This document shows positions 37,017 through 48,170 of a DNA stretch of 64,000 nucleotides, piece after piece; positions within the stretch are counted from its first letter, which is position 1; each line of letters starts with the position of its first letter. The notes below the pieces were generated by a model, which worked only from the letters and a program-made list of their open reading frames with translations, searched no databases and was not told the origin of the DNA. A program made the translations under genes and the position numbers. The DNA comes from Agapetus fuscipes (taxonomy: Eukaryota > Arthropoda > Insecta > Trichoptera > Glossosomatidae), in assembly GCA_951799405.1 (NCBI GenBank), contig OX637339.1:7564001-7628000 (forward strand), written 5' to 3'.

Positions 37017-37835
37017 GGAGCTACCTGCAAGGCTTATATTACCAAAAAGTCGATTGTACAAACTGTTGTACGACCAAATCCTCCATGACTGTGGATTGTC
37101 TTTCGCCGAGATGTAGGTAGTGTGAAGTATTGTGAAAGGAAAAAGAGGTAAGGGACAACCGAGAAAAGTATGGGGTGATCAGATTGAGGAGATTGTGAAA
37201 GAATGATATTGTTACGAAATAGGGTTCAAAAGTCTTTCAAATTAAAATACACAGGTCTTCTTATACAGTTGTTTATTTTACACTTTTACATATTTATTTT
37301 CACAAAGCTTTCTCGACTATTCCACTTGGTTTCTGTTCACTGATCAAGTTAGTTCTATGTGTTTGTAAATCTCGTATGACACTGCTAGCCCTGCAGGCCA
37401 CTTGCACCCTTTATACTCTTTAGAGCAGTACAATCTGGACCTATAGTTGCTAGACAATTCCAGAAAGGCATAGTTATTATTATTTTTCGATGCTTCACGT
37501 AATATCTAGAGACTTCTCTACAACCATCAATCCTACCTACCAATACAATACAGAATTCCTATAATTATAACAAATATCTACTTAGCCTAGAGAATTCTAC
37601 ACTTATACACAATTATCGATCCTACCCACCAATACTTATGAGGATTCTTATAACTATAACTACCCATACTTATTTCAATATTTACATTTCATATTTACAT
37701 AACAATATGTACAAAGCGAGCGTATAAAAGAAGAAAATGCATGAAAAAGGTGATGAATGAATTGAAAGAGGTATGTAAGGATAGGAAGAAATTGAGGCAG
37801 CCATGCAGAGGCTGTGGCCACCCCAAGCGGAAGGC
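37017..37835 (+). pseudogene. Decayed element coding remnant, split by a solo LTR
   Basis: The left part reads LLYDQILHDCGLSFAEM, a stop, then GKRGKGQPRKVWGDQIEEI; the right part (from 37709) reads VMNELKEVCKDRKKL. A second, shorter copy of the latter is at 38224-38285 (NEMKEVCKDRKKWR). The pattern resembles the basic tail of LINE proteins (GKRG.GQPR..W.D), but I cannot name the family. Frame is broken and no domain is complete. Confidence 0.5.
37210..37704 (+). mobile_element. Gypsy-like solo LTR, 4-bp TSD
   Basis: Starts TGTTACGAAATAGGGTTC and ends TTTACATAACA, flanked by ATAT on both sides (37206-37209, 37705-37708). 495 bp with no ORF. TG..CA ends and a 4-bp TSD fit Ty3/gypsy. The solo state implies recombination between the original two LTRs. 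It splits a coding remnant of another element. Confidence 0.8.
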
Positions 37836-37931
37836 GACAGAGTTACAGTAACAGTGTGTTACTGAAAATTCGGGCGGACGAGATGTCTGTGGATGAACTA
37901 CCTTTGACCAATTTGTTGTGACTCGCTCAGT

Positions 37932-37970
37932 GGGTGGATGGGAGGCAGGGTTGGGTGGGTGGGAGGGGGG
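37932..37970 (+). other. G-quadruplex-forming run
   Basis: Seven GGG-or-longer tracts in 39 bases, the last five (GGG, GGG, GGG, GGG, GGGGGG) with loops of 1-2 bases. This fits a stable parallel G4 and stands out in AT-rich DNA. Confidence 0.6.
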
Positions 37971-38223
37971 AGGATGATTATATTATTGATTAATAATTAA
38001 TAACAAGCCGGGGGCACGCAGAGTGATGGGAGGGACATTCAAGCAGTAAACATGTCTGGAGTTGGACTGTGGCATAGCTGACATTAATTGAATTCTAAAT
38101 GCTAAGAAAATTGGAAAGATAATTTCTAGAGAAGTCTTAACGATAAAAAGGGGAAGGATTGATGATGAATAAATGTTAATGGAGATAAGAAATTCAAAAT
38201 CATGTCTCAAGCTTCGGCAGTCC

Positions 38224-38285
38224 TTTTTGAGGTAATGACTCTGAATGAAATGAAAGAAGTATGTAAGGACCGAAAAAAATGGCGT
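38224..38285 (+). pseudogene. Second copy of KEVCKDRKK remnant
   Basis: Reads NEMKEVCKDRKKW, matching 37755-37790. The sequence between the two copies is unassigned, GC-skewed DNA. Confidence 0.4.
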
Positions 38286-38416
38286 TTGATTTGCAACGTG
38301 GGTGGCTAGGGCATTAATTTTTAGTTTAATTTAAGTTTTACTTTTTACTTAAAATTGGATTTCTAAGGTGTTTCTTTAAGTATTTTTTGGAAATCATTAA
38401 TATATTTTTTTTGTGC

Positions 38417-38668
38417 TCCTTGACTGATAGGTTGGTATGAGGCTGACCCCCCATGCTGTAAAAATTGGTTTACTTTTGTCAATGCCACCCCGTTTCAGGG
38501 AGAGGGGCAAGAGTTGCAAGGTTTATGTTCATGCGAGGTTTTTTTTTATTTGTATGCACACATGCTGAATGTGTAGGTGTGAACCTACGAGTGCCTGTCT
38601 GTGGACATGCATTTAATATGACCCTTAAATGTTAGCATATCTTTGCAGCTTATATTATAGATTATAGT
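38417..38668 (+). repeat. Repeat A copy 14, full length
   Basis: CCTTGACTGATAGGTTGG to CAGCTTATATTATAGATTA. Resembles the 63018 copy (GACCCCCC, AAAAATTGGTT, AAGGTTTATGTTCATG), suggesting a subfamily. Confidence 0.8.
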
Positions 38669-39237
38669 CGATTTGATGTACAACAAAAAAATCTATTTTC
38701 TATATAAAATATTTTTGAATTGATGTAAATACTTAAGCAGTTTTTATGGTATGGTATACAAAAGCATCGTAAGTTTTTTTAACACACAATAACCACACAC
38801 GAGGGACAAGTCTCTGTTTGTTGAGGTATAGCGTTAAAACCATGAATCTTCAATGTATTAGAATTTAAAAAAAAAATGCATCAAAAACTGTGAATAAGTA
38901 TCCAGTAAACAAATTAAAAAGTTAGACAAACACAGACATATCATCACACATTTGTAACAATGCGTAGTAAATATTTTCCATACACGAAGCAGCCTAATAG
39001 TTGTCTATATTCTTCTCCAGCTCGAGGCGTTGAGGTATCGAGCGCTGTGCTCGCCTACGTATGATAATAATTACTTTACTAGACTGTAGCCGTAGTCATG
39101 GGAAAGCATCAAACTAAGAACTAAAAGGAGCTCAGTCTTAATGCTGAGAAAAAATTAGGTCTTTTGTTTTAGTGATTTATTTATATAAAGTAGAAAATAT
39201 TTATCTTTTAGTGCAATATCATGTTCAATCATCAAAT
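38669..39237. other. No gene recognised
   Basis: Unassigned. Confidence 0.45.
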
Positions 39238-39518
39238 TCATCGGGTTATGGCCTAGGGAGTCAAGTGGCTTATCTTTGTAGCGTATTTGGAATAGAATAA
39301 CGTTGCTTCGATTCTCGCTTGGGTCATTTGGCCATTAAATTTGATCCTTGTTTAACAGATGTAATTGGGTAATTATCAATAATTAATTCATTAAAATATA
39401 CAAAAATTAATTATTAATTGATTATATAATCTTAATACGTCATGCTCTTGGCCAGGCAGGATAGGTTAGTGAATTGAATTTCTCTTCTCAAATCTATTTT
39501 TTAAATAAAAAAAGAAAT
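39238..39518 (+). repeat. SINE-F, full length
   Basis: Head CGGGTTATGGCCTAGGGAG with box B GCTTCGATTCTCGC, body AACAGATGTAATTGGGTAAT, GGCCAGGCAGGATAGG, A/T-rich tail. Confidence 0.78.
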
Positions 39519-39837
39519 ACTGCGTACTTGTTTTATATCAATAATATTTGTGAGCGACCGAAACGATATGAATACACATAAAATAGTTCAATTCAATTTA
39601 TACTAGTTCAGTGTGATTGAGTGATAACAGCGCTAATTTGAGTGGGTGGAAATGGGCGCAAATGGCAAATGTGGGAGACAAATTGATAACAATAATACTT
39701 AGAAATAAAGTAAATATTGTTATAAGGAAATAAGAGGATTTTGACTGATTCTAGAGGTCAAATCAAAGTCAATGAAAGGTGCGAATATTCCAAGATTAGG
39801 TAAATAACTTTTAATTATGATTGACAATTAGTCCACC
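39519..39837. other. No gene recognised
   Basis: AT-rich and unassigned. Confidence 0.45.
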
Positions 39838-39844
39838 GTTTGAT

Positions 39845-40170
39845 TCAAACAACATGACTTTTAAATGTGATTCTACACAATCTGAGCTAAAAAAAACACG
39901 ATAATGTTAGAGTTGTTTTTAATATTTTCAAAATCGATTTCCTACATTCATAAGAAACCCCACCTCAAGTGAAAGTGGTAAGTGTGAGGCCGGCCCCCTT
40001 ATTTGTAAAAAAAAATAGGTCCCGAATCGCCACATGCGATCCCTTTGGGGATAACGCAAGGAAGAAGTTACACTATATGTGTAGTTTAGTTGCATAAGAC
40101 ACATAACCCCAGTACACATACAAACATTGCTCATGTGAAATCACCTCTAAACAAACCCGAATGGGACAAA
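39845..40170 (-). mobile_element. MITE-D, minus, split by SINE-B
   Basis: Left part 39845-39954 (AAACACGATAATGTTAGAGT, AAATCGATTTCC) and right part from 40093 (CATAAGACACATAACCCCAG) join without the SINE. The end decays to CGAATGGGACA. Confidence 0.75.
39955..40092 (+). repeat. SINE-B 3' part inserted in MITE-D, 6-bp TSD
   Basis: CATAAG at 39949-39954 and 40093-40098 flanks a 5'-truncated SINE-B (from CCCCACCTCAAGTGAAAGTG to TGTGTAGTTTAGTTG). Confidence 0.75.
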
Positions 40171-40242
40171 TTATTTTCATTGTTTTGAAAAATTTCGTTT
40201 ACAAAAGATTTTTCAGGTGGCTGTTTGAACGTTTTACAAATT

Positions 40243-40480
40243 ATCATAATCTTTAATGCAAATTGCAAAGATTTGTTGACTTATATTAATGGTTATATTT
40301 AAAGCACGCCCACATGCAAACACGTGTAAATTCGTGCTTACACATGCTGCGTGTGTACTTACAACAGCAAAAAAAAACAAACCTCTCATGCAACTCCATC
40401 GGTTAAACCGGGGTGGCATTTGTAAAAGTGAACGAAATGTTTACAGCATGGAGATCAGCTTGATACTTACGTATTAGTCA
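40243..40480 (-). repeat. Repeat A copy 15
   Basis: Complement of the family; ACACATGCTGCGTGTGT keeps the second hairpin with compensating change. About 10 bases near the CCCTG hairpin are missing. Confidence 0.7.
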
Positions 40481-40576
40481 GAGAAAAAAATAAACCAACA
40501 AGGAAAAACGAAAAAAAACAAAATTCTGGATATGTTATTTCAAAGGATTTCTCAATCTAGCTTTTTGATTTATACA

Positions 40577-40890
40577 GTTAATTCCGTTGGTATAACGCTT
40601 GCGTTCTAAACCAATAAGTAAGGGTTAAATCCCCACCAAAAGTGTCAGAAATAATTTCCAATTTAATTGTTTTTTTATAACTAGAAAATCAAAGAACCGG
40701 CAAGATATATTCAACCTTTACAAGATATAAAAACATGCACCTTTGGAAACAGGGAAGTTTCCCTTCAAATGAATCGGTTGGCGTAAAGTCTGCCACATTA
40801 CCTGCGGAAATAAATATATTAGATTAACCACATATGACTTCTTTAAAGATAGCACGTTAAGATGTTGCTCTAAGTTTGCAGCTTTGTTTC
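40577..40890 (+). repeat. SINE-B, old copy
   Basis: TTGGTATAACGCTTGCGTTC head, AAGTGTCAGAAATAATTTCC, ATCGGTTGGCGTAAAG and CGTTAAGATGTTG match at low identity. Confidence 0.6.
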
Positions 40891-41049
40891 ATTTCGTTTT
40901 CTTAAAGTGGCTTTCTCATTTTTAACTGTAGCTAAATTCACTGTAGATTAAACAACCATCCTTACAGACAAGATTTCTTCTAAGACACTTTTCCTTATAA
41001 AACATTTTACAATGAACAAATTCCATTCTCATTAATTTAGCTTCTTGTA

Positions 41050-41204
41050 CCTCGAGTATAAGACATTGCGTAAATACTCAGCAATCACGTAAACAGTACA
41101 AAGTTATACAAATAAAACCACTCACTGGGGACACTATTGCAACTTAAAACCATTTTTCTATTTACGTGATTGTAGAGTATTCAGTCTATGTTTTATACTC
41201 TAGG
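41050..41204. mobile_element. MITE-L, complete, TA TSD
   Basis: CCTCGAGTATAAGACATTGC pairs with the inverted right arm (CTATGTTTTATACTCTAGG), about 45 paired bases per arm including TCACGTAAA. TA at 41048-41049 and 41205-41206. 155 bp, no ORF. Relatives: 27207-27346 and remnants at 4895, 12480, 15763. Confidence 0.7.
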
Positions 41205-41547
41205 TACTGTAATCAATTTTGCTCTTCTGAGTTCTAAGCGTTATTATGAGGAGACTTGATTAAATAAAAATGCTCATTTCCCTTGCACAGAATGAGCTTT
41301 AAATGTCTTGAAGAGCAATGAAATTGAAAATGGCAAACATCTCAAATTGAATGCGGAATTTTCTTCGTAGACGCTTAACCTGTACCTCTACGCTTAAACT
41401 CGTGCTTTTCTAGATGAAACTTCCAGTCACATTATTCTCTTTTGATTGTATAATATAGCCTTCTCATAGAAAATGTGAGAGTTCAAATTCACTTCCTTTT
41501 TCATTAGAAAAAAAAGAGCTTTTTACATTTTCTTTTATTTACTCCGG
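41205..41547. other. No gene recognised
   Basis: Unassigned. Confidence 0.45.
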
Positions 41548-42155
41548 TTCGGTCGATAGCTCAGTTGGTAAAGTGCTTGCATTCCATGCCGTGAGCTCGA
41601 GTTAGAATCCCACCGAGGGTGCACGCAACGCAACGCAAAAAACGCAACCAAGCTAGTAAAGCTACACATATAGTGTAACTTTTTGCCGCGTTATCCCCGA
41701 TGGGGTCGCATGTGGTGAGTTGAACCTATTTATTTTTACAGGTAAGGGGGCCAGCTTTACGCCAACCACTTCAGTTGAAGTGGGGGTTTCCCAGCTTCCG
41801 AGGAGGCCGGTACTCATTTCTTGTGAAGGCTGAGTAAGCCTTGCCGGTATTTTATTTTGTGGTTTGAAATTAACACCGAAACGGAAAATCATTTCTGACA
41901 CCCTTGGTGGGAATCGAACTTGAGCTCACGGCATGGAATGCAAGCACTGTACCAACTGAGCTATCGACCGGACACAAATAAATTTCCGTTTCAAGGCTTA
42001 CTCGGCCTTCACAAGAAATGAGTACTCGGGAGCTGGGAAACCCCCACTTCAACTGAAGTGGTTGGCGTAAGGCTGGTCCCCTTACCTGTTGAAATAAATA
42101 TATTTCCTTTATCACATGCGAAAGCCATCGTGGATTACGACGCAAGACTTTTCAA
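41548..42155 (+). repeat. SINE-B host copy, split by an inverted SINE-B
   Basis: Head at 41548-41621 (TAGCTCAGTTGGTAAAGTGC) and tail at about 41982-42155 (TTACTCGGCCTTCACAAG, CACATGCGAAAGCC). They belong to one plus copy interrupted by the minus copy. Confidence 0.75.
41622..41974 (-). repeat. SINE-B, full length, inserted inverted
   Basis: Complete minus copy: tail GCAACGCAACGCAAAAAACG at the left, head complement (CAACTGAGCTATCGACCGGA) at the right, box B as GGGAATCGAACTTG. The longest intact SINE-B here. Confidence 0.85.
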
Positions 42156-42682
42156 TTTTCAGCAATGATGTGTGCCATGTTTGTTTTTTTATTAGACAGA
42201 AGAAAGTGCCATCTACGTCGTTTTGCCTATTCCAAAGGTGTATTCTTTATTTGTCATTTTTCTTAAAAATGATTACTTTCTTCATCCGAACTTAAGGCAA
42301 ATATGTACATAAGATTCTAAATTCAAATTGAATTTGGCGCAGCAGCAAAGAGAGTCTAAATATAATCTTAGCGCTTTCTGACGTTTGTGCTAAAAGTCCG
42401 TTTGCCTGCAGACTACGAGAAAGCGCAATTTGTTACGCTAATTTTGTTTCCCATTCTCCACACTCATTATGCGACACTCGGATGCTCTTATTACACGACG
42501 TGCCAGCTGCATACAAAGATTAGAGTCGGATATCAAATAAAAAAAGAAATACGACTCAGGAAATGTATTTTAAATGTACAAGTACTTGCGTTAAAATGAA
42601 TGATTTATTTAAAGTTGCATCAATGTCCTCTTACTTTACTTATTAAATTGCTTTTATGGCTTTTTGTAAGTTCTTTCAGTAA
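42156..42682. other. No gene recognised
   Basis: Unassigned; the 70-codon ORF at 42387-42599 is not recognised. Confidence 0.45.
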
Positions 42683-42885
42683 TAAGTTGGTATGAGGCTG
42701 ACCACCCATACTGTAAAAAATAATTCACTTTGCTAATGACCCCTTTTTCAGCGAAGGTTGTCAAGAGTTGCAGGGTGGAAGATTTTTATGTTGTACATAA
42801 GTTCACATGCAGCTTGTGTCAGCGCAAACCTATACGTGTCTGCTTATTAAACTTAAATGTAATATATTTTTGCAACTTCTATTGC
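42683..42885 (+). repeat. Repeat A copy 16
   Basis: AAGTTGGTATGAGGCTGACC start; short deletions; ends TTTTTGCAACTTCTATTG. Confidence 0.72.
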
Positions 42886-42916
42886 GAAAAATTGTATAAC
42901 TTCATCTTTACTAAGG

Positions 42917-43081
42917 TTCCTCGACTTATTGGTACGCCATCTTTTGCCGATGCCATCCCAGCTTACAAATAAGAGCGGTAGGAGTTGCAAGACTTATATT
43001 CATGTGAGGTTTAGTTTTGCAGCGTGTATTACATATAAGGCTTAAATGTCAATATATCTTTGCAACTTATATTACAGAAAT
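42917..43081 (+). repeat. Repeat A copy 17, internally deleted
   Basis: CCTCGACTTATTGGTACG start and ATCTTTGCAACTTATATTAC end; both hairpin regions are missing or broken. Confidence 0.65.
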
Positions 43082-43741
43082 ACTATCATAAAATTGCCTA
43101 ATTGAAAAACCTCTTTGAGAAAGCTAATTATGTTAAACGACTGAACATGCATGCAAATTTCGATAACTTCGACGTTAAGTGCTTAACGCCCCTTTCGATG
43201 GCATATTAATGTTTGCAGACCTCTAGTTTTGCACGCAATTTCATGTTTTATATTATGAATACTCCAGCGGTGTGTGTGAATAAATATAGAAAAGTTTTTC
43301 GACGCTCGGTAAATTGGATTCATGCCCAAACTTGACGAGAAATTATGACTGTAGGCTGAGAGAGCGTGTGATGAAAAGTTGGAAGTGAAGTGAGTTGAAC
43401 CGTAAGATTATCCTGAAAAATAAACCTGTTTAAATAATATAATGAAAACAATTTTTCATATGTTTTTCCAATTTCATTGTTAAATATACTCTTCATATGT
43501 AAAACTAACCGTTTCGGAAAAATATACATTATTCTAGATGTATTTTTCTTTTTATTCAAATTTAAATTAAACTTCAAGTCAGTTATACTTTTTGGATTTA
43601 AGATTAACTGTTATTGGAGAACTTACGTTATTCTCGATGTTTCGCTAACAGTGTAGTCCATGTCTTCAGGAGGTTCCTTCGCTGCACTACGATTGAGGGA
43701 TTTTAATATCGCAAAGTGTGCCCTCGAACGAAGGTTCTATC
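43082..43741. other. No gene recognised
   Basis: Unassigned. The 85-codon minus ORF at 43320-43577 is low complexity. Confidence 0.45.
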
Positions 43742-43946
43742 GCAAGTCTGTAGTCTAGCAGAAACGCTTTGGACTCGTAAATGGAAGGTCGTGAGTTCGA
43801 ATCCCAGGGAAGGATAAAAACTATACTATTTATCAGCCTTATAGCAGCTGGTCTTGCTTGAGAATTGGCGCCTTCTATAGCGACGACTATCCTTGCATAG
43901 GACTATTGAGGTGTGATTCACACAAAATAAATATATCATCCTAATA
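43742..43946 (+). repeat. SINE-C, internal deletion
   Basis: Head TGTAGTCTAGCAGAAACGC with box B GAGTTCGAATCCCAG; body resumes at GGTCTTGCTTGAGAATTGGC; ends at the CACACAAAATAAAT region. Confidence 0.78.
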
Positions 43947-45546
43947 TTATAATTTATAATTGTAATTATGATTGGGAATGCAACAATAATAATCATTTTA
44001 ATATTGTTTTTAGTCAATTTCAATGTATGACACTATGTTACCTATATAAACAGAGCTACATAAATATTAAATTCCTGTTTAGAGCTGTAGCTAAGAAAAT
44101 ATTATGACCGTTTTTATTTTTATGTTCACATCGACAAATTAAAAAAAAAGTGCAAAATATTTTAAAAGATTTAATTCATGCATCAATCGCTATCTATAGT
44201 AGATTTTGCTTACAGAAAAAAAACCTTGAATCATCGGTGGATTAAGATGTTTCAGAATATCAATGTTAGATTCCAATGATTATTATTTATTGAAGTCCTT
44301 ATTAGCTCAGTAATTTGCTAAACGCAGGTTGTATGGCACGACCCCACGGGGAGTATTTGCACTTAATATTAATATCGACCCTATAAAACGGTTATCGTAG
44401 CACATGGATGGCTTTTTAATAGAACTCTATGTGCGTGAAAATAAAGGAAACAAATTGAAACCTGCTGTTTAAGGGTGATTGAGAGGTCAGCGCGCCCAAC
44501 TTTGATGACCAAAATAGCCCATATTTTTAATGGTTAGGTAGCATTTTTTTTCCAGATTAAATTAACATATAAAATTAGGTATTTTTTTCCATAAAAAACC
44601 AATTCAAAATAATTTTATTTACGGAGATACCTTAAATGGAGATTTCCACTGTTCTTATGAATAAATCCTAACTTTTTTTTATTTCAAAACATTAATTTTG
44701 ATTAGTTTTATTTTTTCTACTTGTTAGTTGTTTTTTTTTACTTTTCATTGATTTTTTATGATTATTTAAAAAGTACCCAAATTTTGCATACGATATTGTA
44801 GCTACATTAGTCTTTTAATGGTTTATTTTCCTTTTAGGATTTGAAGTGATATTTTTTATGTTTGTAATGCCATACTTGTTTTATTTTTTCTCTCCCGATT
44901 TCTTTTTATCCTGGAAAAATAAAGATTTCCATACAAAAAATGACCCGGTCGCTAGCGTCACCTGCGGCCGGTAGATGAACTGCGGAGAAAAATATTATAT
45001 CTCCTTAGTTTTATGGAAGCAAGATTTATATATGCAAAAGAGTACAATCGTTTACGTTACAACTGGACCAACTGGTTTCTCAAAAATGCATGGAAATCAA
45101 AACGCCATTTAGAGTTGCTGTTTAAGATTCCATACATTTTTTGGTTGCGCTGTATTTGCTACATTTCATACTTCGGGTACACTCGTGTATCATCGTATAT
45201 TGCCGAAGATGCTCGAGTCAGCCCTCTCTTATATTGTGTGTGTAAGAGTATATACATAAACGCTATGGTAGTATAATACGTACGTACATAAAAACAGTTT
45301 GCAAAGTTTAACGAAATGGCGAAAGATCATTCAATCAGATGAAATGAGTTGTACGGAGAGCTGCACACGACTTTATAGTATTCTGATAAGTTTTTTCCAT
45401 TACATGAATAATGTGAAAGTTTGTTTGAATTTCAAAGTGAAATTCATTTAGCTCAATGATTTAGCTGGAAAGAATTCTGCTGGCTGGCCTTTTTTGTTGA
45501 ATTGAAATCATTTTTTGAACCTAGCGTAGAGCAATTTGAAATTTTC
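43947..45546. other. 1.6 kb with no gene recognised
   Basis: AT-rich with T-runs at 44530-44760. A short GC patch at 44945-44980. The 87-codon plus ORF at 45013-45276 has no recognised motif. Confidence 0.45.
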
Positions 45547-45580
45547 AGGCCTGTAATTTAGTCTAGTGGTTAACGCTGAA
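45547..45580 (+). repeat. SINE-C head scrap
   Basis: TAATTTAGTCTAGTGGTTAA is the A-box region of the SINE-C head, cut by the LINE fragment that follows. Confidence 0.55.
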
Positions 45581-45582
45581 CT

Positions 45583-46010
45583 GAACAGATTTCAGTCTGT
45601 TTTGAATGCGGCCGCAAGACTGATCTTCGGGATGTCCAAATTCTCTCACATCACTTCGCTGTTGAAAGAACTACATTGGCTTCGTTTCCCTGAGAGGGTT
45701 CCGTGTGTGTTTGATGGTATTTAAAGCCCTAAATGGTTTGGCTCCATCATATCTGGCAGACATATTTTCCCCCGTTGAAGTGAGTGTGAGGGGGCGGACA
45801 CTTAGGTCAGCGGGGTGTCAAGCTGTCAGATTGATGCAGCCTCGCCGTCAAATACGCACTAATTTTGAGGATCGCGCTTTCCGGTTTTCGGGGCCGATGG
45901 AGTAGAACAGACTGCCACCCGGAGTGAGGGTTTCGGAATCTGTTGGCATTTTTAAGGGAGCACTGAAACGGCACCTTTTTAAAATATCTAATTCATGATT
46001 AGGAGGGCCC
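45583..46010 (+). pseudogene. CR1/L2-like LINE 3' fragment with frameshift
   Basis: Reads FQSVLNAAARLIFGMSKFSH, LLKELHWLRFPERV, then after a frameshift near 45700 VFKALNGLAPSYLADIF, a TAG in place of a Trp-type codon near 45903, and FKGALKRHLFKISNS with stop. It parallels residues 612-745 of the 751-codon protein at 34208 but is a different, diverged family. Confidence 0.8.
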
Positions 46011-46020
46011 TTGAGGTACT

Positions 46021-46111
46021 TATTTCTTGTGAAGGCTGAGTACACCTTCCTGGTATTTTATTTTGGGTTAGAAATAAACACCGAACCGGAAATCATTTCT
46101 GACACCCTTAT
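46021..46111 (-). repeat. SINE-B middle piece, minus
   Basis: CTTGTGAAGGCTGAGTACAC, GGTATTTTATTTTGGG and ATCATTTCTGACACCC; both ends missing. Confidence 0.7.
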
Positions 46112-46134
46112 ATTATATCAGTGGGTAATTATAT

Positions 46135-46399
46135 AAAAACGCAACTAAGCTACACATGTAGTGTAACTTCTTGCCTGCGTTATCCCCGAAGGAGTCGCAT
46201 GTGGCGCTTCGGGACCTATTTTTTTTTACAGGTAAGTGGGCCGTCCTCACACCAACCACTTTTAGTTGAAGTGGGGGTTTCCCAGCTCCCGTGAAGGGCT
46301 GGTTCTCATTTCTTGTGAAGGCTGAGTCAAACTTTGAGATCGAACCCTTGCTCTCGGCATGGAATGCAAGCATTCTACAAATTGAGCTATCGACCTTTT
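46135..46399 (-). repeat. SINE-B, minus, internal deletion
   Basis: Tail GCAACTAAGCTACACATG on the left; head complement GGCATGGAATGCAAGC and GAGCTATCGACC on the right. The stretch present in 46021-46111 is the part deleted here. Confidence 0.75.
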
Positions 46400-46568
46400 T
46401 ACGAGCTTGATCGTCGTCGCTATAAAACGCCAATTCTCAAGCAAGACCCAGTTGCTGTAAGGCCGGATGGACATTTCGTGACCGGTCATTGGTAAAGGTT
46501 TTATGAATTTTTCAACCCAGCGAAGAGCAAATTTGAAAATATAAATGGTATATCTTTTGTGCTGCTTT
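46400..46568 (-). repeat. SINE-C body, minus
   Basis: GCTTGATCGTCGTCGCT, CTCAAGCAAGACCCAGTTGC and CAACCCAGCGAAGAGCAAA; head missing. Confidence 0.72.
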
Positions 46569-46871
46569 TATGCTTAGAATATATTCCATCACTTAGTTGA
46601 ATTATTAGAAAAAAAACTTCATGTTGCTATTTCAATGTACACATCCAATGGTATAAAAAAGTATACTATACAGGCATATATAGCACTTGGATGCGTTGTC
46701 TTCCTTCGCACAGGGTGAAGTCCATGAGCACACACACACTTGCATATTTACTGAACACATACGCAGTCACGGCCTCAACAAACATTCCCTGGCTACGCAG
46801 TAATATGAAACCTTTTTTTAACTTTAAAAATTAATAACATTTAGGAGACGAAGATGAAAAGAAAAATGAAA
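46569..46871. other. No gene recognised
   Basis: Short unassigned stretch. Confidence 0.45.
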
Positions 46872-47110
46872 GTTGTATTTTTATAGGTAAGGAAGCCGGC
46901 CTTACGCCAACCATTTCAGTTGAAGCGGGGGTGTCCCAGCTCCCGAGGGGGCTGGTTCTCATTTATTGTGAAGGTTGAGAAACCTTGCCGGTATTTTATT
47001 ATTGAGTTGAAATAAACACCGACACGGGAAATCATTTCTGACATCCTCCGTGGGATACGAACCTCAGCTCTCGGCATGGAATGCAAGCACTCTATCAACT
47101 GAGTCATTGG
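46872..47110 (-). repeat. SINE-B, minus, tail truncated
   Basis: GCCGGCCTTACGCCAACC through to the head complement (ATGCAAGCACTCTATCAAC). Confidence 0.78.
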
Positions 47111-47125
47111 GACATAATCACAATG

Positions 47126-47377
47126 TATAATCTATCATCTAAGTGGCAAAACTATGTTAACATTTAAGGTTCATATTAAGTGCATGCTCACAAAAATACA
47201 CTTGTAAGTTCGCATTTACAAATCGTGCATGCGCATTTACATATTAAAATCAAATCCACAAATAAACAAAAGCCCTGCAACTTTTACTGATCTTCCCTGA
47301 AACAGGGGTGACATTGGTAAAGTAAACCATTTTTTAAAGTTTGGGTGGTGAGCCTCATACCAACCTATAAGTCAAGA
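47126..47377 (-). repeat. Repeat A copy 18, full length
   Basis: ATAATCTATCATCTAAGTGG to CATACCAACCTATAAGTCAA; CCCTGAAACAGGGG hairpin intact. Confidence 0.8.
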
Positions 47378-48072
47378 TAAACAATGAAAATGAAATATAT
47401 ATATATTTTTTTCATATTTTATTTTAATACACTTGTATAGGTCTGCAACCACTGGAGTCTACACTTTGATAAAATATGCAATGTAAAAAATACAGGGCAC
47501 ACACGTGTGTGCTTCTGTGTGACTATAGTGTTAACTGAACTGTAGCGTTTTATTCCAATTCTGTGAAATGTAAAACGCTCTCTAGAGACCTTATGCCAGT
47601 TTCTTTGCATTTTTGAGTAATCGGTACAGGGTGAATAATTATTTACTTATATACTTGGATATATCTGTTAACACGAACGAAAGTGAATTGTTGTAAATTT
47701 GTTTACAAATAAATTGAATGCCTTTTTTTGTATTTGTTTGTAAATAAAATAAAATAAATGCTTGTTTGTAATTAATGTATAACTTCGCTTAGCTTTCGCT
47801 TTCATGTTATTTTATTGCTAAAAAAAACACAAAATGGTTCAGAAACAATACGATCTCCTACCGACGAACTCTCAAAGCTAAACGCGGGATTTGATGCATT
47901 TTCGCGGCTACTGGATAATAGGTGGTCGTGACGGGCAAATAAATTCATATTAAAATGAAATCATACACCCTTAAATACCTATGGATGGAATATAATCGCT
48001 TTTAATAATATTTATTGCATTGTTTTGTTTCGTAGTTTTAACGAGGTCTTATTTATTCGATAGCATCACATG
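47378..48072. other. No gene recognised
   Basis: AT-rich and unassigned; TGTTTGTAAATAAAATAAA-type low complexity near 47690-47770. Confidence 0.45.
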
Positions 48073-48170
48073 GTCCGGTCGATGGCTCAGTTGGTAGAGT
48101 GCTTGCATTTCATGCCGTGAGTTTGTGTTCGAACCCTACCGAGGGTGTCAGAAATGATTAACCGTTTCGG

